47,030 nt of DNA, from the NCBI GenBank assembly GCA_029959645.1, contig JASCOJ010000006.1, positions 1 to 47,030 of the forward strand. The letters run 5' to 3'. The notes under the pieces are model-generated. The model was not told the DNA's origin. It was given only the letters and a program-made list of their open reading frames with translations, and ran no database searches. Source of the DNA: Microbacteriaceae bacterium PS02332. GTDB lineage: Bacteria > Actinomycetota > Actinomycetes > Actinomycetales > Microbacteriaceae. A program made the position numbers and the translations under genes. Shown here piece by piece: positions 23,171 to 31,685 of this stretch (its first letter is position 1; the number at the start of each line of letters is the position of its first letter).

Positions 23171-23540
23171 TCGTGCCGTCGAGCTCCGCGAGGGCCGCGT
23201 CGATCTGCCCGATCGCGATCCAGGATCGGCCGGTGAGGAGCCCCGCGATCTCAGTGTCGATCATGTGCAGTGCTTGGGTGACGTCGCGGCCGCCGAACGC
23301 GGTGCCGCCGTCGCGGAGTTCACGGGCTTCGTGCGCGCCGGTGGATGCTCCGGCGGGGGCGTCGCCGGTGACGGTGCGGCCGTCTTCGAGCTCGAGGGAC
23401 ACGCGGACGGTTGGGTAGCCGCGGGAGTCGAGGATGCGGCTGCCATGCACCGACTCGATACCGACCGGGTGGTTGTGGTGGGTGACGTACTCACCCTGCG
23501 GTGTGCCGTGGTGGTGGGTGCCGCTGATGTAGTCGTTCAT
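23171..23540 (-). pseudogene. eno: Truncated enolase (copy 2)
   Basis: ATG at 23540 with GGAGCGTCACC upstream. It encodes the same His-rich extension and about 118 residues of enolase up to LAELDGT, matching copy 1. After about 23171 similarity stops abruptly and the frame runs through the terminator sequence to a stop at 23085. The catalytic barrel is missing, so it cannot be an active enolase. It shares DSRGYPTVR and PAGASTG with copy 1. Confidence 0.9.
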
Positions 23541-23593
23541 GGTGACGCTCCTTCGTTCGGGTCGTGCGTCGAGTAGTGCTGGTGTGGGCTGGG

Positions 23594-23654
23594 CCGCGGG
23601 GAGGCGGAGGGACGACCTCCTGGCGATCACTGGGCGCCAGTTGCCTCCCCGCGG
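23594..23654. promoter_or_regulatory. ppa-eno hairpin (copy 2)
   Basis: Same 12-base perfect stem (CCGCGGGGAGGC/GCCTCCCCGCGG) as at 15336-15396, with a changed loop but a retained inner CTGGCG-type stem. Confidence 0.55.
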
Positions 23655-23674
23655 CGGTCTGTGAGGCGCCGCGG

Positions 23675-24190
23675 TCAGGGGTGCCGGGTGTGCGCTTCTT
23701 GCGCGGTGCGGATGACTGCTTCCGCGGCGGCACGGTCGGCCCACCCGTTGGTGGTGACGTGCTTGCCGTGCTCGATCTCCTTGTAGTGGGAGAAGAAGTG
23801 CTCGATCTCGGCCCGGGTGTGCTCGGGAACGTCGACAACGTCCTGCACGTGGTCGAACCGGTTGTCGCCGTTGGGGACGGTGAGGATCTTGTCGTCGCCG
23901 TTCTCGTCGACCATGCGCAGCATCCCGACCGGACGGACGTCGATGACGACGCCGGGGAACGTGGGACGGGGCAGGAGCACGAGCGCGTCCAGTGGATCGC
24001 CGTCCGCGCCGAGGGTGTCGTCGATCGAGCCGTAGTCCTGCGGGAACACCATGCTGGTGAACACGGCCCGGTCCAACCGGATGCGACCGGTGGTCTGGTC
24101 GACTTCGTACTTGTTGCCGCTGCCGCGGGGAATCTCGATCGTGACGCCGAAGTGCATCAGGGCCTCCGATTCGGGAGTTGGTGTGGTCAT
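23675..24190 (-). CDS. ppa: Inorganic pyrophosphatase, family I (copy 2), 171 aa
   Basis: Intact family I pyrophosphatase with [23 protein letters not shown], the [16 protein letters not shown] segment and DDKILTVP. Compared with copy 1, it lacks one Gly in the ENGGDD stretch and differs at scattered positions. Its ATG overlaps the crcB stop (ATGA), which supports the longer start also chosen for copy 1. Confidence 0.92.
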   Translation of the reverse strand: MTTPTPESEALMHFGVTIEIPRGSGNKYEVDQTTGRIRLDRAVFTSMVFPQDYGSIDDTLGADGDPLDALVLLPRPTFPGVVIDVRPVGMLRMVDENGDDKILTVPNGDNRFDHVQDVVDVPEHTRAEIEHFFSHYKEIEHGKHVTTNGWADRAAAEAVIRTAQEAHTRHP

Positions 24191-24558
24191 AGGGCACCGC
24201 CGAGGAGAATTCCGGCGATCGCTGCGGCGACGGAGACGACGAGCATCCCGAGACCGTTGAGGGCGGCGGCGTTGATCCGGCCGCTGCGGGCGAGGCGAAC
24301 GGTTTCGAAGCTGGCGGTGCTGAACGTGGTGTACCCGCCCATCACCCCGGTGCCAAGGACCGCAACCGGCACCGCACCGAGGTGGGTGACGGCGCCGACG
24401 ATGATGCCGAGCAGCAGCGACCCGGTGATGTTGATCGTCAACGTCCCGACCGGGAGCCGGAACTGCCGACCCGTGTTGATGAGCCCGTCGAGAAGGAACC
24501 GGCCGGCGGCACCGGCACCACCACCGAACGCGACGGCGAGGACCAAGAGCGGACTCAT
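24187..24558 (-). CDS. crcB: Fluoride exporter CrcB, subunit 2 (copy 2), 123 aa
   Basis: Nearly identical to 14427-14798: [19 protein letters not shown] and [13 protein letters not shown], four membrane helices. ATG overlaps the stop of subunit 1. Confidence 0.93.
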   Translation of the reverse strand: MSPLLVLAVAFGGGAGAAGRFLLDGLINTGRQFRLPVGTLTINITGSLLLGIIVGAVTHLGAVPVAVLGTGVMGGYTTFSTASFETVRLARSGRINAAALNGLGMLVVSVAAAIAGILLGGAL

Positions 24559-25058
24559 GCGCGCACCTCCCGGGGGCGGATCCAGGACGCGACGACGAGC
24601 CCGCAGGCGGTCGCGATCGCACCGGACAGGATGGTCAGAAGTGCGTACCCAGTGCCCGCAAGGCCATGCCCGTTAAAGAACAGCGCGGAGGTGGACTCGG
24701 CGAGGGTGCTGTAGGTGGTGAACCCGCCGAGGGCCCCTGTGCCTAGGAGGAGCCGCAGGATGCGGCGGCGGCCCTGGTCGGGTCCGCGGTGCGCGAGCGC
24801 TTCCAGGAGCAGACCGAGCAGCAGCGCGCCGGCGATGTTGATCCAGAAGATCGACCAGCTCACCCCACCATCCGCTGGCAGGAGGCTGCTGATGACGTCG
24901 CGGAGCGCGGTGCCGACGGCACCGCCAACGGCGACGAGGCCGAGGTAGCGCCAGCGCAGGTGCACGGGCCGCGTGACCGGTCGCGGGTCGGAGACATCGA
25001 CGTCGGGGTCGGGTGGGAGCAGATCATCGGGCATCGGGGTGTCCGTTCGGGTGGTCAT
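24555..25058 (-). CDS. crcB: Fluoride exporter CrcB, subunit 1 (copy 2), 167 aa
   Basis: Nearly identical to 13927-14430: the same polar N-terminal extension, [19 protein letters not shown] (NITGALLLG in copy 1) and [16 protein letters not shown] overlaps the gpm stop. Two complete crcB pairs in one window imply selection for fluoride export or a passive duplication. Confidence 0.93.
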   Translation of the reverse strand: MTTRTDTPMPDDLLPPDPDVDVSDPRPVTRPVHLRWRYLGLVAVGGAVGTALRDVISSLLPADGGVSWSIFWINIAGALLLGLLLEALAHRGPDQGRRRILRLLLGTGALGGFTTYSTLAESTSALFFNGHGLAGTGYALLTILSGAIATACGLVVASWIRPREVRA

Positions 25059-25798
25059 GTTCCGCCTTCTGCCGCGACGAGCGCCGCGGCGTGGTGTGAT
25101 GCAGGGTCGAGGTACTTCCCGCCCCGCGGCTGCAACGAACCGGCGCCGTTCGGCCGGTACAGCAAGGGCTGCCCGGTGGGCAGGTTCAGCTCCGCCAGCT
25201 CCGCATCCGACAGGTCATCTATGCAGGCGCAGAGCGCCCGCAGCGAGTTCCCGTGCGCGACGACCAACACCATCCGCCCCGCAGCCACCGCAGGAAAAAG
25301 CCGGTCGTGCAGCACCGGACGGATGCGGGTGATGACGTCGGAGAGTGCTTCCGTCCGCCGGACCGCCGCCCGGCCAAGGCCCCGCAGGGCTGGGCTCCGC
25401 CGAAGGGTGAGCCACTGCCGGAGTGGCATCGGTGCTGGTCGGCCGTCCCGGGAACGGCGCAGTCGCATGTACTCGACTTCACCGAGCGCAGCGCGAGCTG
25501 CCGCCTTGGTCATCCCGGTGAGCGCGCCGTAGTTGCGTTCGTTGAACTCCCACACCGCGGTAGTCGGGATATCCCGGCCGAGGACGTCACTGACGAGGTC
25601 CGCTGTGTGCACGGCCCGCTGCAACGTCGACGTGAGGATCAGGTCCGGGATCACGTGGTGCGCGGCGAGAAGCCGGCCGGCTTGTCGGGCCTGCTCCTCG
25701 CCGCGGGAGGTGAGCGGTACGTCGACCAGGCCGGTGAAGGTCCCGGCCTGGTTCGTGGTGCTCTCACCGTGCCGAAGGAGCACCAGTGCGCCACTCAC
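25055..25798 (-). CDS. gpmA: Phosphoglycerate mutase-like protein, 247 aa (copy 2)
   Basis: The better-preserved copy: RHGES at residues 9-13, N17, FTGLVDVPLTSRGEEQA as in canonical 2,3-bisphosphoglycerate-dependent mutases, NERNYGALTGMTKA and AHGNSLRAL. It should be catalytically competent, unlike the altered N-terminus of copy 1. GTG at 25798 overlaps the usp stop. Confidence 0.88.
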   Translation of the reverse strand: MSGALVLLRHGESTTNQAGTFTGLVDVPLTSRGEEQARQAGRLLAAHHVIPDLILTSTLQRAVHTADLVSDVLGRDIPTTAVWEFNERNYGALTGMTKAAARAALGEVEYMRLRRSRDGRPAPMPLRQWLTLRRSPALRGLGRAAVRRTEALSDVITRIRPVLHDRLFPAVAAGRMVLVVAHGNSLRALCACIDDLSDAELAELNLPTGQPLLYRPNGAGSLQPRGGKYLDPASHHAAALVAAEGGT

Positions 25799-26301
25799 GA
25801 CGCATCCCACGGAAGCGGGTCATCGAACCCCACCGGGTCCACGGGGACCACGAGAACGGGACGGTGCTGCTGATGCGCAAGCCGCGCCGCGACCAACCCG
25901 TTGAAGAACTCCGTGATCCGCCGCCGACCGGTCTGGGTACCGACCACGATCATCAACGCGTCGTGCTCTTCGGCGACCGCGGCCAGTGCGCGCCCGGGAT
26001 CGCCGACCTTCGTCAGCACCGTGACTTCGGCTGAATGGACAGCGGCGATCTGGTCGATGACTGCCCGATCCGCGTCAGGAAGATCCGTCGGCCTGGCGTC
26101 CGCCGAGTCTGGATCGATCGGTTCGATGATCTCGGACCCGTCCGCTCGGTTCCCGGCTGACAGGAGCGCCGGGTCGACGGTCACGCATACGAGAGGAACA
26201 GAGAAGCGTTCCGCGATCTGCGCTGCGACCGTGACGACGTCGCGTACCTGACCAGCCTGCACGCCGACGACGACCGGGCCGTCCGATGCTGCTTGTCCCA
26301 T
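25795..26301 (-). CDS. Universal stress protein, 168 aa (copy 2)
   Basis: Paralogue of 12684-13190 with the same length and motifs (VVVGVQAGQVRDVVTVA; VVGTQTGRRRITEFFNG; PVLVVP). First gene of the second fluoride operon, behind the same ribosome-site hairpin. Confidence 0.88.
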   Translation of the reverse strand: MGQAASDGPVVVGVQAGQVRDVVTVAAQIAERFSVPLVCVTVDPALLSAGNRADGSEIIEPIDPDSADARPTDLPDADRAVIDQIAAVHSAEVTVLTKVGDPGRALAAVAEEHDALMIVVGTQTGRRRITEFFNGLVAARLAHQQHRPVLVVPVDPVGFDDPLPWDAS

Positions 26302-26307
26302 GTCGTC

Positions 26308-26351
26308 TCCCTACCTCAGGCGCGCACAAGCGCGACCAGCTGAGATAGGGA
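26308..26351 (-). promoter_or_regulatory. Leader hairpin hiding the usp ribosome site (copy 2)
   Basis: Same stem as at 12634-12677; the loop reads TTGT instead of TTCT. Stem bases, including the one G-U pair, are retained although surrounding leader bases have changed. Confidence 0.65.
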
Positions 26352-26415
26352 CTGTTGTCGACGAGTGTCGAGGTTGGGTTCGGCAAGCCCCACTGCCGGG
26401 TCCGAAGACTCCACC

Positions 26416-26423
26416 AGTATGCA
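26416..26423 (-). promoter_or_regulatory. Extended -10-like promoter element (copy 2)
   Basis: TGCATACT on the minus strand, twin of 12562-12569. The two copies lose similarity immediately upstream of it, so the -35 regions differ. Confidence 0.45.
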
Positions 26424-26555
26424 CCAGCGAGCGGCGGCGCGTACGTATCTTCTTCGCCGTCAGGTGTCGCGATGCCGAGAAAGCGAGCTCAGTGTCTGTG
26501 TTTCGTTTCTGTATCAGTCGCCGCACAGCTCCGGCGGAACGGCGAGGGTTGTGGG

Positions 26556-27359
26556 ATGCCCGTGTTTCGAGTCAGCCAGTCAGGACGCGTCGTTGCCATC
26601 GAGGCGCCGACCGTCATGGAGGCGACCGCGCGGGCCGTTGTCATGCGTGGGTTCCACCGCGACTCGTCACTGGCCGTCGAACCGCTCCCGCCAGGCGCCG
26701 CACTCCAAGAAACACGCACGCCTCTGCCTGACCTCACTCGTGCTGCTGCCCGAGAGCTCGAACGGGTGCAGCAGCTCCCCCCAGTTCAACACGTGGTGGG
26801 ACGTGAGGCTACGGCCCGGACCGCCGCAGTGGTGCAGCTGATGGTGGCGTTCGCCGCATTGTCCGCACTCCTCGTCGCGGTGCTCACCGGCGGTGGATGG
26901 GTGATCGTCGCTCGGGCAGCGCACCCGGGACCCCTTGGAGACTGCCTACGCATCGGGCTGTGCACGGCGACTCCGCTGAGCACGGTGGAAGCCCGAACTG
27001 GTATCACTCTGCCGCAGGGTACGGAACGGCTACGGTCATCGGCGTCTCGGAACGGCCGATTCGTGTCCGCGCTCGTTCGCCTGCCCGCGGGTGCTGACCG
27101 GCCCAGCGCCCCGAAGGGGTCTATTCCAGCGCTCACCGGGAGGGCGACGGATGCGTTGCAGAGCACCGGGGCAACGAATCTGTCCGGGTGGGAGGACGGT
27201 GCCGTTGGGCTCTTCGTCGGGCAAGCGAACGATCGGATCGTCGTGTTCCTCCGCTACGACGATTCGACTCCGCCCACAGAGAGCGCCCCACCGGCCGCAG
27301 CTCCGCAGGCTCTGATCGATGGGTATCCGCAACTACATCCGGTAGGGAGTGGAGCATGA
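26556..27359 (+). CDS. Membrane-anchored hypothetical protein, 267 aa
   Basis: Residues 1-80 are cytosolic and begin with a small beta-rich segment (MPVFRVSQSGRVVAIEAPT). One membrane helix lies near residues 90-120, and the remaining about 145 residues should be outside the membrane. The outer part contains a Cys pair (GDCLRIGLC). No family is recognised. ATG at 26556 follows GGCGAGGG, and its TGA overlaps the next ATG, coupling it to the oxidoreductase. Confidence 0.65.
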   Translation: MPVFRVSQSGRVVAIEAPTVMEATARAVVMRGFHRDSSLAVEPLPPGAALQETRTPLPDLTRAAARELERVQQLPPVQHVVGREATARTAAVVQLMVAFAALSALLVAVLTGGGWVIVARAAHPGPLGDCLRIGLCTATPLSTVEARTGITLPQGTERLRSSASRNGRFVSALVRLPAGADRPSAPKGSIPALTGRATDALQSTGATNLSGWEDGAVGLFVGQANDRIVVFLRYDDSTPPTESAPPAAAPQALIDGYPQLHPVGSGA

Positions 27360-28432
27360 CGGAGCTGCAGACAATGCGTGCCGTCGTGACGACCGGTATT
27401 GGTGGTCCCGAGATGGTGCAGGTCACGCAGGTCCCGGTTCCTCCTGTCGGGTCGGAGGAAGTGCTGATCCGTGTCAGCGCAGCGGGAGTGAACAACACGG
27501 ACATCAATACGCGGCTCGGTTGGTACAGCCGTGATGTCCGCAGCGGCACCGCGGATGCGCATCCGATCAGCGCGAAGCAGCCAGGTGGGTACAACGGAGC
27601 GACGGTCTTCCCACTGATCCAAGGCGCCGATGGCTGCGGCACTGTCGTAGCCGTCGGCGCTGGTGTGGCGCCGACCTTGCAGGGGCGCCGCGTTCTCGTG
27701 CGCTCGTGCATGCTGACCCAACGCCGGAATGGGGTACCGCTGTGGTTTGGGTCGGACCGCGACGGTGCGTTCGCGGAGTACACGGTCGTACCCGCCGCCG
27801 AAACGTTCCCCGTTGATTCCAATTGGACAGACGTGGAGCTGGCATCGATCCCGTGTTCTTCGGGCACGGCGGAGAACATGGTCGAACGCACCGGCATCGG
27901 ACGGGGCAGCAGGGTCCTCGTCACGGGCGCTGCGGGCGGTGTGGGGTCAGCCGCGGTCCAGCTTGCGCTTCGTCGTGGCGCTGACGTGGTGGCTGTCGCC
28001 AGTGCATCGAAGCATGCACCGCTGCGTGATCTCGGCGTCACCGACGTCATCGATCGGGACGCCGACCTCATCGAAGCGCTCGGGGACCTGCGCGTCGACG
28101 TCGTCATCGACAACGTCGCTGGTCCCGGATTCAGTTCGGTGCTCGAAGCGCTCGTCTCCGGCGGCACCTATGTCACATCCGGAGCGATCGCGGGGCCGAT
28201 CGTCGAGCTGGACCTGCGCCGCCTCTACCTTCGAGACATCCGCCTCGTCGGCACAACGTCCTGGGCCGACGATGTGTTTCCCCAGGTCATCTCAGCAATC
28301 GAGCATGACGAACTCCGACCGCTGGTCGCCGAAACGTTCCCGCTCGACCAGATCGCCGACGCACAACGCGCGTTCCAACGTCCGGGCCGGTTCGGCAACA
28401 TCGTGCTCACCGTCCGACACCACCACCCGTGA
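27356..28432 (+). CDS. Zinc-independent MDR/quinone-oxidoreductase-like enzyme, 358 aa
   Basis: A medium-chain dehydrogenase/reductase fold. The N-terminal GroES-like domain has VLIRVSAAGVNNTDINTRLGWY and IQGADGCGTVVAVGAGV, followed by a Rossmann domain with VLVTGAAGGVGSAAVQLALRRGADVVAVAS. The usual zinc Cys/His set is absent, as in NADPH:quinone reductases (QOR/crotonyl-CoA-like group). The substrate is undetermined. ATG overlaps the preceding stop. Confidence 0.85.
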   Translation: MTELQTMRAVVTTGIGGPEMVQVTQVPVPPVGSEEVLIRVSAAGVNNTDINTRLGWYSRDVRSGTADAHPISAKQPGGYNGATVFPLIQGADGCGTVVAVGAGVAPTLQGRRVLVRSCMLTQRRNGVPLWFGSDRDGAFAEYTVVPAAETFPVDSNWTDVELASIPCSSGTAENMVERTGIGRGSRVLVTGAAGGVGSAAVQLALRRGADVVAVASASKHAPLRDLGVTDVIDRDADLIEALGDLRVDVVIDNVAGPGFSSVLEALVSGGTYVTSGAIAGPIVELDLRRLYLRDIRLVGTTSWADDVFPQVISAIEHDELRPLVAETFPLDQIADAQRAFQRPGRFGNIVLTVRHHHP

Positions 28433-28456
28433 TTGGCAACGTGTGACACTGCTGTG

Positions 28457-28792
28457 ATGAGTGTGCAGGTGGTCGTCATGGTCGCCCGGATCGGCGACTC
28501 GCAGGAGAACGCCGTCCCGCTCACCTGCGTCGATCGTGATGTCGACACCGCTGCCGCCGCTGTCTCAAGGCAGCTACCACCCGGCTGGCAGGTGCTCCCC
28601 AGCGCGACAGGGTCGAGTGCACAGCAGCGCGAACGCGACGCGCGAATCGCGGCGCTCACTCATGCCGCCGCCGTCGGCGTGATGGCCGCTGCCCTCGACA
28701 TACCTGGAGCTCCGCCGTGGCACCGTGCCGGATCCGACGGCGACGGCGACTGCGCTTATTCGACTGAGCAGCTGGCGTCGACCTCACGATGA
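28457..28792 (+). CDS. Hypothetical protein, 111 aa
   Basis: A soluble protein with an N-terminal strand (MSVQVVVMVARIG) and an Ala-rich helix. The ribosome site is weak and no family is recognised. Codon composition is like its neighbours and it follows the oxidoreductase by 24 bases, so it may belong to that operon. Confidence 0.4.
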   Translation: MSVQVVVMVARIGDSQENAVPLTCVDRDVDTAAAAVSRQLPPGWQVLPSATGSSAQQRERDARIAALTHAAAVGVMAAALDIPGAPPWHRAGSDGDGDCAYSTEQLASTSR

Positions 28793-28873
28793 TTCGGGTT
28801 CATCATCAGGTCGACGTGAGCCCTCCACGGCGGCTGTCGCGTGGGAGTGTGGTGCCTCGATGCACGATCAGTG

Positions 28874-29593
28874 TTAGACGGCTCCTGAGGTGCCAAGGAG
28901 CGAGCCGATGATGAAGGTCGCTGCGAGGGCGAGTGCGCCGCCGATGAGGACACGGATTGTGGCGCGGGGGATGGAGCCGCCGCCGATCTTCGCGCCGGTC
29001 GCGCCGGTGAGGGCGAGTGCGATCAGGACCACGATGAACGTGACCGGCACCCGGATGCTCTCCGGCGGTAGCAGGATCGCCAGCAGCGGCAGGATCGCAC
29101 CGACCGCGAACGCCCCTGCGGATGCGAACGCGGCATGCCATGGACTGACGACCGCGTCCTCGTCGATGCCGAGTTCCGTAGACAGGTGCGCTGCCAACGG
29201 GTCGCGTTCGGTGAGTTCGGCAGCCACCTGCGCGGCGGTCGAACGCTGCAAGCCGCGCTGCTGCCAGAGCTGCGTGAGTTCCTCGAGTTCCGTTTCCGGG
29301 TCGTCACGCAGCTCGGTGCGTTCCTTCTCGATAAGCGCACGTTGGCTGTCGCTCTGGCTACTGACCGACACGTACTCGCCGAGCGCCATCGAGATCGCAC
29401 CACCAACCAGGGCAGCAACACCAGCCGTTGCGATCGCGGCGCCGGACGTCGACGCGCCAGCAACGCCGACCACGATCGACGCAGTCGATACGATCCCGTC
29501 ATTCGCGCCGAGGACACCGGCGCGCAACCAGTTCAGACGGGACGACAGATCCCCGACGTGTGCTTCGCCGACATGCGGCTCGGAAGGGCTCAT
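28874..29593 (-). CDS. VIT1/CCC1-family metal transporter, 239 aa
   Basis: An inner-membrane protein likely to move Fe2+ or Mn2+ out of the cytoplasm. WLRAGVLGANDGIVSTASIVVGVAGA and GGAISMALGEYVSVSSQSDSQ are family hallmarks; the cytosolic Glu-rich metal-binding stretch (LIEKERTELRDDPETELEEL) is present, followed by three C-terminal helices. ATG at 29593 is used; a GTG two codons upstream is possible. Confidence 0.9.
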   Translation of the reverse strand: MSPSEPHVGEAHVGDLSSRLNWLRAGVLGANDGIVSTASIVVGVAGASTSGAAIATAGVAALVGGAISMALGEYVSVSSQSDSQRALIEKERTELRDDPETELEELTQLWQQRGLQRSTAAQVAAELTERDPLAAHLSTELGIDEDAVVSPWHAAFASAGAFAVGAILPLLAILLPPESIRVPVTFIVVLIALALTGATGAKIGGGSIPRATIRVLIGGALALAATFIIGSLLGTSGAV

Positions 29594-29758
29594 GACCACC
29601 AGCGAACCAGGCCCGGACTGGGCCGTTCACGTGAGAACTCGTACGAAGCCATTTCACGTCACACCGGCGGGGGTATGGCCGTTCCGCGAGGCGTCCGGTT
29701 GAGTAAGCACAGTTGCCGACGTGACGTTCGGCACGTCCGATGACCGTGAAAGGCCACC

Positions 29759-30223
29759 ATGGACTGGCAGTTCGGCGGGATCCCGCTGCATCCCCTCTTC
29801 GTCCACCTCACCTCCGTCGCGGTTCCCGTCGCAGCACTCACCGCAATCATCGTCGCTGTGTGGCCGCGGGCGCGCCGTTGGCTCGCTGTCGGAGCGCCCA
29901 TCATCGGCCTGGTCGCGCTGGCGTCCGTGCCGTTGGCGACGCAGTCAGGTGAGTGGTTGGAGCACCGGGAGAAGGAGACTGCGCTCCTAGAACGACACAC
30001 GGAACTCGCTGACGGGATGCTCCCGTGGTCGGTCGCCGTGTTTGCGTTTCTGGTGCTCTGGTGGGCGTGGCACCGGTACGGCACCGACCGCATCGCCGGT
30101 CGTGGCGCCGTCCGCGCGATCAACATCATCGGGCCGGTGCTGCTGATCGTCGTTGGGGTCGTCTCGATGATCGAGGTCATCATCATCGGCCACGCCGGAG
30201 CAACATCGGTCTGGACGGACTGA
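29759..30223 (+). CDS. DUF2231 membrane protein, 154 aa
   Basis: Four membrane helices, opening with GGIPLHPLFVHLTSVAVPVAAL, the His-Pro pattern of DUF2231. His residues near the helix starts could bind a metal or haem, but the function of the family is unknown. It is divergent from the VIT-type transporter. Confidence 0.8.
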   Translation: MDWQFGGIPLHPLFVHLTSVAVPVAALTAIIVAVWPRARRWLAVGAPIIGLVALASVPLATQSGEWLEHREKETALLERHTELADGMLPWSVAVFAFLVLWWAWHRYGTDRIAGRGAVRAINIIGPVLLIVVGVVSMIEVIIIGHAGATSVWTD

Positions 30224-30556
30224 TCCTCCAGCTCAATCCCGGCGCGCCAGCGTCACGCGTGATCGTCCGGCTGGTGCGAACCAGGGGCTGCCATGGGCGT
30301 CTCTGGTTCGAAGCCGTCGCGCAGCCACGCGAGCGCATCCGTGTCTGATTCGAAACCGACCTGCAGGAACATCGGACCAGCGTCCCTCCCTACCCCTGGG
30401 CGTCCGTGCGGTTCCGATCACACCACAGTGCCAATCCTCACCGTCAGCGGGGCCCGTTGACCTCAGCCAGAGCTAGTCAGGCTAGGACCCGAACCGGCTG
30501 CGAACCGTCCGGCGATGATGCTTCCGCGCGAGTTGGCTACTCGGGGCGCGGCCCTC
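30224..30556. other. Intergenic region, 333 bp, possible 39-aa minus-strand ORF
   Basis: On the minus strand 30253-30372 reads MFLQVGFESDTDALAWLRDGFEPE and on to a stop, with GGGAGGGA about 18 bases before the ATG, too far for a good ribosome site. It might be a remnant or a small acidic protein. Nothing else is recognised here; terminators for the flanking convergent genes are not obvious. Confidence 0.3.
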
Positions 30557-31447
30557 TCATCGCAGAGAGTGGTCCGCGGGCTGCGGCTTGGCGCTCTTGC
30601 CTGCTGCATCGATGAGCAGGCCAGAACCGTCATTCAGTCGTCGCGATCGCCGAACGGCGAGGAGAACGATGACGAGTCCGACGAGTGCGGACGTGATCGC
30701 GGCAATGGTGTTGAACTTCATGCCCGCAAGGACCAACTCGGTGGGGTCGAGGCGCTGAGTCTCGAGGTACGCGCGCCCGGCGCCGTACCAGAGGAAGTAC
30801 AGCCCGATCGGAACACCCCGCGGCAGTCGAAAGCGCTTGCCAAGCAGCAGAATCAGCGCACCGCCGGCTGCGTCCCAGAGCAGCTCGTAGAGGAAGAGTG
30901 GCTGGAACAGGGTGTCGGCGGGTAGTCCTGCGGGGAACGCTGGGCTGCTGGTGTGGATCTGCAGTCCCCAGGGCAGGGTGGTGCGGTCGCCGAAGAGTTC
31001 CTGGTTGAAGTAGTTGCCGAGACGGCCGAACGCTTGCGCGAAGAGCATCCCTGGCGCGAGCGCGTCGACGAGGGCAACGAACGGGGTGTTCGTGCGGCGG
31101 CAGCCGATCCAGACGCCGAGGACGCCGGCGAGGATGCTGCCGTAAATCGCAAGTCCGCCCTCCCAGATCGCGATCACGTTCCACAGGTTCGCGCCGGGGA
31201 AGAAGTAGTCCCCGGGGTGGGTGAACACGTGGTAAAGCCGCCCGCCGACGAGCGCGATCGGGACGGCCCAGATCGCGATGTCGATCACGGTGCCGCCGTT
31301 GATGCCGACGGCTCGGAGTCGGGCTGTGGTGACCCAGGAGGCGATGACGACGCCCACGAGGATGCACAGTGCGTAGTAGTGCACCTCGAACGGTCCGATC
31401 GCGAACCCGTTAACGGGTGGGCTCGGAATGCCAGCAGCCAGGATCAC
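30557..31447 (-). CDS. lgt: Prolipoprotein diacylglyceryl transferase, 296 aa
   Basis: Transfers diacylglycerol from phosphatidylglycerol to the lipobox Cys of prolipoproteins at the membrane. The signature GRLGNYFNQELFG, the HYYALCILVG N-terminus, GGRLYHVFTHPGDYFF and WEGGLAIYG are present, with about seven membrane helices. GTG at 31447 follows a perfect GGAGGTG. Actinobacteria normally carry a chromosomal lgt, so this is probably an accessory copy, as often seen near copper or sulfur resistance genes. Confidence 0.93.
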   Translation of the reverse strand: MILAAGIPSPPVNGFAIGPFEVHYYALCILVGVVIASWVTTARLRAVGINGGTVIDIAIWAVPIALVGGRLYHVFTHPGDYFFPGANLWNVIAIWEGGLAIYGSILAGVLGVWIGCRRTNTPFVALVDALAPGMLFAQAFGRLGNYFNQELFGDRTTLPWGLQIHTSSPAFPAGLPADTLFQPLFLYELLWDAAGGALILLLGKRFRLPRGVPIGLYFLWYGAGRAYLETQRLDPTELVLAGMKFNTIAAITSALVGLVIVLLAVRRSRRLNDGSGLLIDAAGKSAKPQPADHSLR

Positions 31448-31611
31448 AGCACCTCCGTTCCGGCGCACCCAGTCAGTTGCAGGGCTAACCAGCCCTCGGC
31501 GCACCACCGTCCAGTCTGTCGTGCTGCGCGCCGGCACACGATTCGACACCGTACGGCAGCAACCACGCCTCGACGGCAGACCGGCGACGAAGCGCTCCGC
31601 ACACGACAGAA

Positions 31612-31651
31612 CCCCTCAGCCCTGACGCCGTTGCGGGTCAGAGCTGAGGGG
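31612..31651. terminator. Stem-loop after persulfide dioxygenase gene
   Basis: CCCCTCAGC pairs with GCTGAGGGG, with an inner CTGAC/GTCAG stem. On the minus strand TTCTGT follows. It lies between the sulfur operon and lgt. Confidence 0.55.
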
Positions 31652-31685
31652 CTGCCTGGTACCGGATGCTGAATGTCGGGTGCGC

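Larger units (their letters stand above)
23171..26423 (-). repeat. Arm 2 of about 3.3-kb imperfect inverted repeat
   Basis: Inverted copy of 12562-15830, from the -10-like element (26416-26423) to the break inside eno. Between the arms lie the rest of eno, lysR, the TDT transporter, the UDG-like gene, the transposon and module 1. Confidence 0.9.
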
